Assembly: GCA_001603905.1 (NCBI GenBank)
Contig: LVAE01000091.1
Span: 30,265 to 94,264, forward strand
Reading direction: 5' to 3'
DNA from: Fibrobacterales bacterium Fibro_02
GTDB taxonomy: Bacteria > Fibrobacterota > Fibrobacteria > Fibrobacterales > Fibrobacteraceae
Length of the DNA: 64,000 nucleotides
The position numbers and the translations under genes were made by a program. Position 1 is the first letter of the stretch, and each line of letters opens with the position of its first letter. This document shows, piece after piece, positions 63,885-64,000 of this stretch. The notes beneath the pieces are model-generated. The model ran no database searches. It was given only the letters and a program-made list of their open reading frames with translations, and was not told where the DNA came from.

Positions 63885-63921
63885 ATGAGCCTCGGGGACA
63901 AATGCGTAAGGTGAGAGTCGC

Positions 63922-63939
63922 GACCATGCTTGCATGGTC
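63922..63939. other. Perfect palindrome after prmA
   Basis: GACCATGC-TT-GCATGGTC is a perfect eight-base stem with a two-base loop and no T tract. Its role is unknown; it could be a repeat element or weak terminator. Confidence 0.4.
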
Positions 63940-63961
63940 ATGACATACTGTATTAAATGTC

Positions 63962-64000
63962 AAGAGGCTTTTGTACAAAAATTTGGTACATAGGCCTCTT
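63962..64000. terminator. Terminator-like hairpin at the window edge
   Basis: AAGAGGC pairs with GCCTCTT, and TGTAC with GTACA inside it. The sequence stops at the last base of the window, so the tail cannot be judged. Confidence 0.4.

Overview
The window looks like chromosomal DNA of a fibre-degrading Fibrobacter (Fibrobacterota). The call rests on several features together: secreted polysaccharidases of families GH9, GH8, GH43 and GH2 that share a C-terminal type IX secretion-like domain, a GH5 enzyme without an export signal, serine-rich lipoproteins, a menaquinone futalosine-pathway enzyme (MqnA) and no phage or plasmid genes. There are two tRNAs (Ser-GCU, Val-CAC), no rRNA, no CRISPR array and no transposase. 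The species is inferred, not proven.

Layout. 1-6.8 kb: the end of a hypothetical secreted protein, the queH pair, a nitrilase-fold protein overlapping a Nudix hydrolase, a cell-envelope protein and rsmG. 6.8-16.6 kb: a PorV-like outer-membrane protein carrying a beta-propeller, a three-domain FKBP isomerase, an Rrf2 regulator, glucokinase, a DEAD-box helicase and a GH43 enzyme. 16.6-20.2 kb: a class A penicillin-binding protein and tRNA-Ser. 20.3-28.5 kb: a long co-directional cluster of lptC, ostA/lptA, lptB, rpoN, hpf, hprK, an MCE/MlaD protein and a DksA-like protein. This resembles the conserved lpt-rpoN-hpf neighbourhood of proteobacteria, and an exact sigma-54 promoter consensus lies at its head. 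28.6-36.2 kb: GH5, a small hypothetical, mqnA, a response regulator-diguanylate cyclase, KDPG aldolase and a large GH9 cellulase.

36.2-51 kb: a MacB-like ABC transporter, an OmpA-family protein with ten calcium-binding type repeats, a GtrA protein, an acetyl-CoA hydrolase/CoA-transferase, two tandem histidine-phosphatase lipoproteins, a BASS-family transporter, a GH8 cellulase and a TolC-family protein. 51-58 kb: tRNA-Val, a PtsN-like EIIA, aroD, clpP, then an overlapping row of ftsY, lipoprotein, thioredoxin-fold protein, GT2 glycosyltransferase and small outer-membrane protein, followed by a repetitive lipoprotein on the other strand. 58-64 kb: a secreted GH2 beta-galactosidase, a Fic protein with an altered catalytic motif, and prmA behind a structured leader ending in a terminator.

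How the parts fit: secreted GH9, GH8, GH43 and GH2 enzymes release oligosaccharides and sugars outside the cell, and glucokinase, KDPG aldolase and the cytosolic GH5 fit use of the products inside. The PorV-like, Lpt, MCE, OmpA and PBP genes build and maintain the envelope through which the enzymes are exported. RpoN, HprK, EIIA(Ntr), DksA and Crp-like operator sequences suggest nutrient-linked regulation. Short palindromic repeats of two families are scattered through the window, and two copies lie inside protein-coding N-termini.
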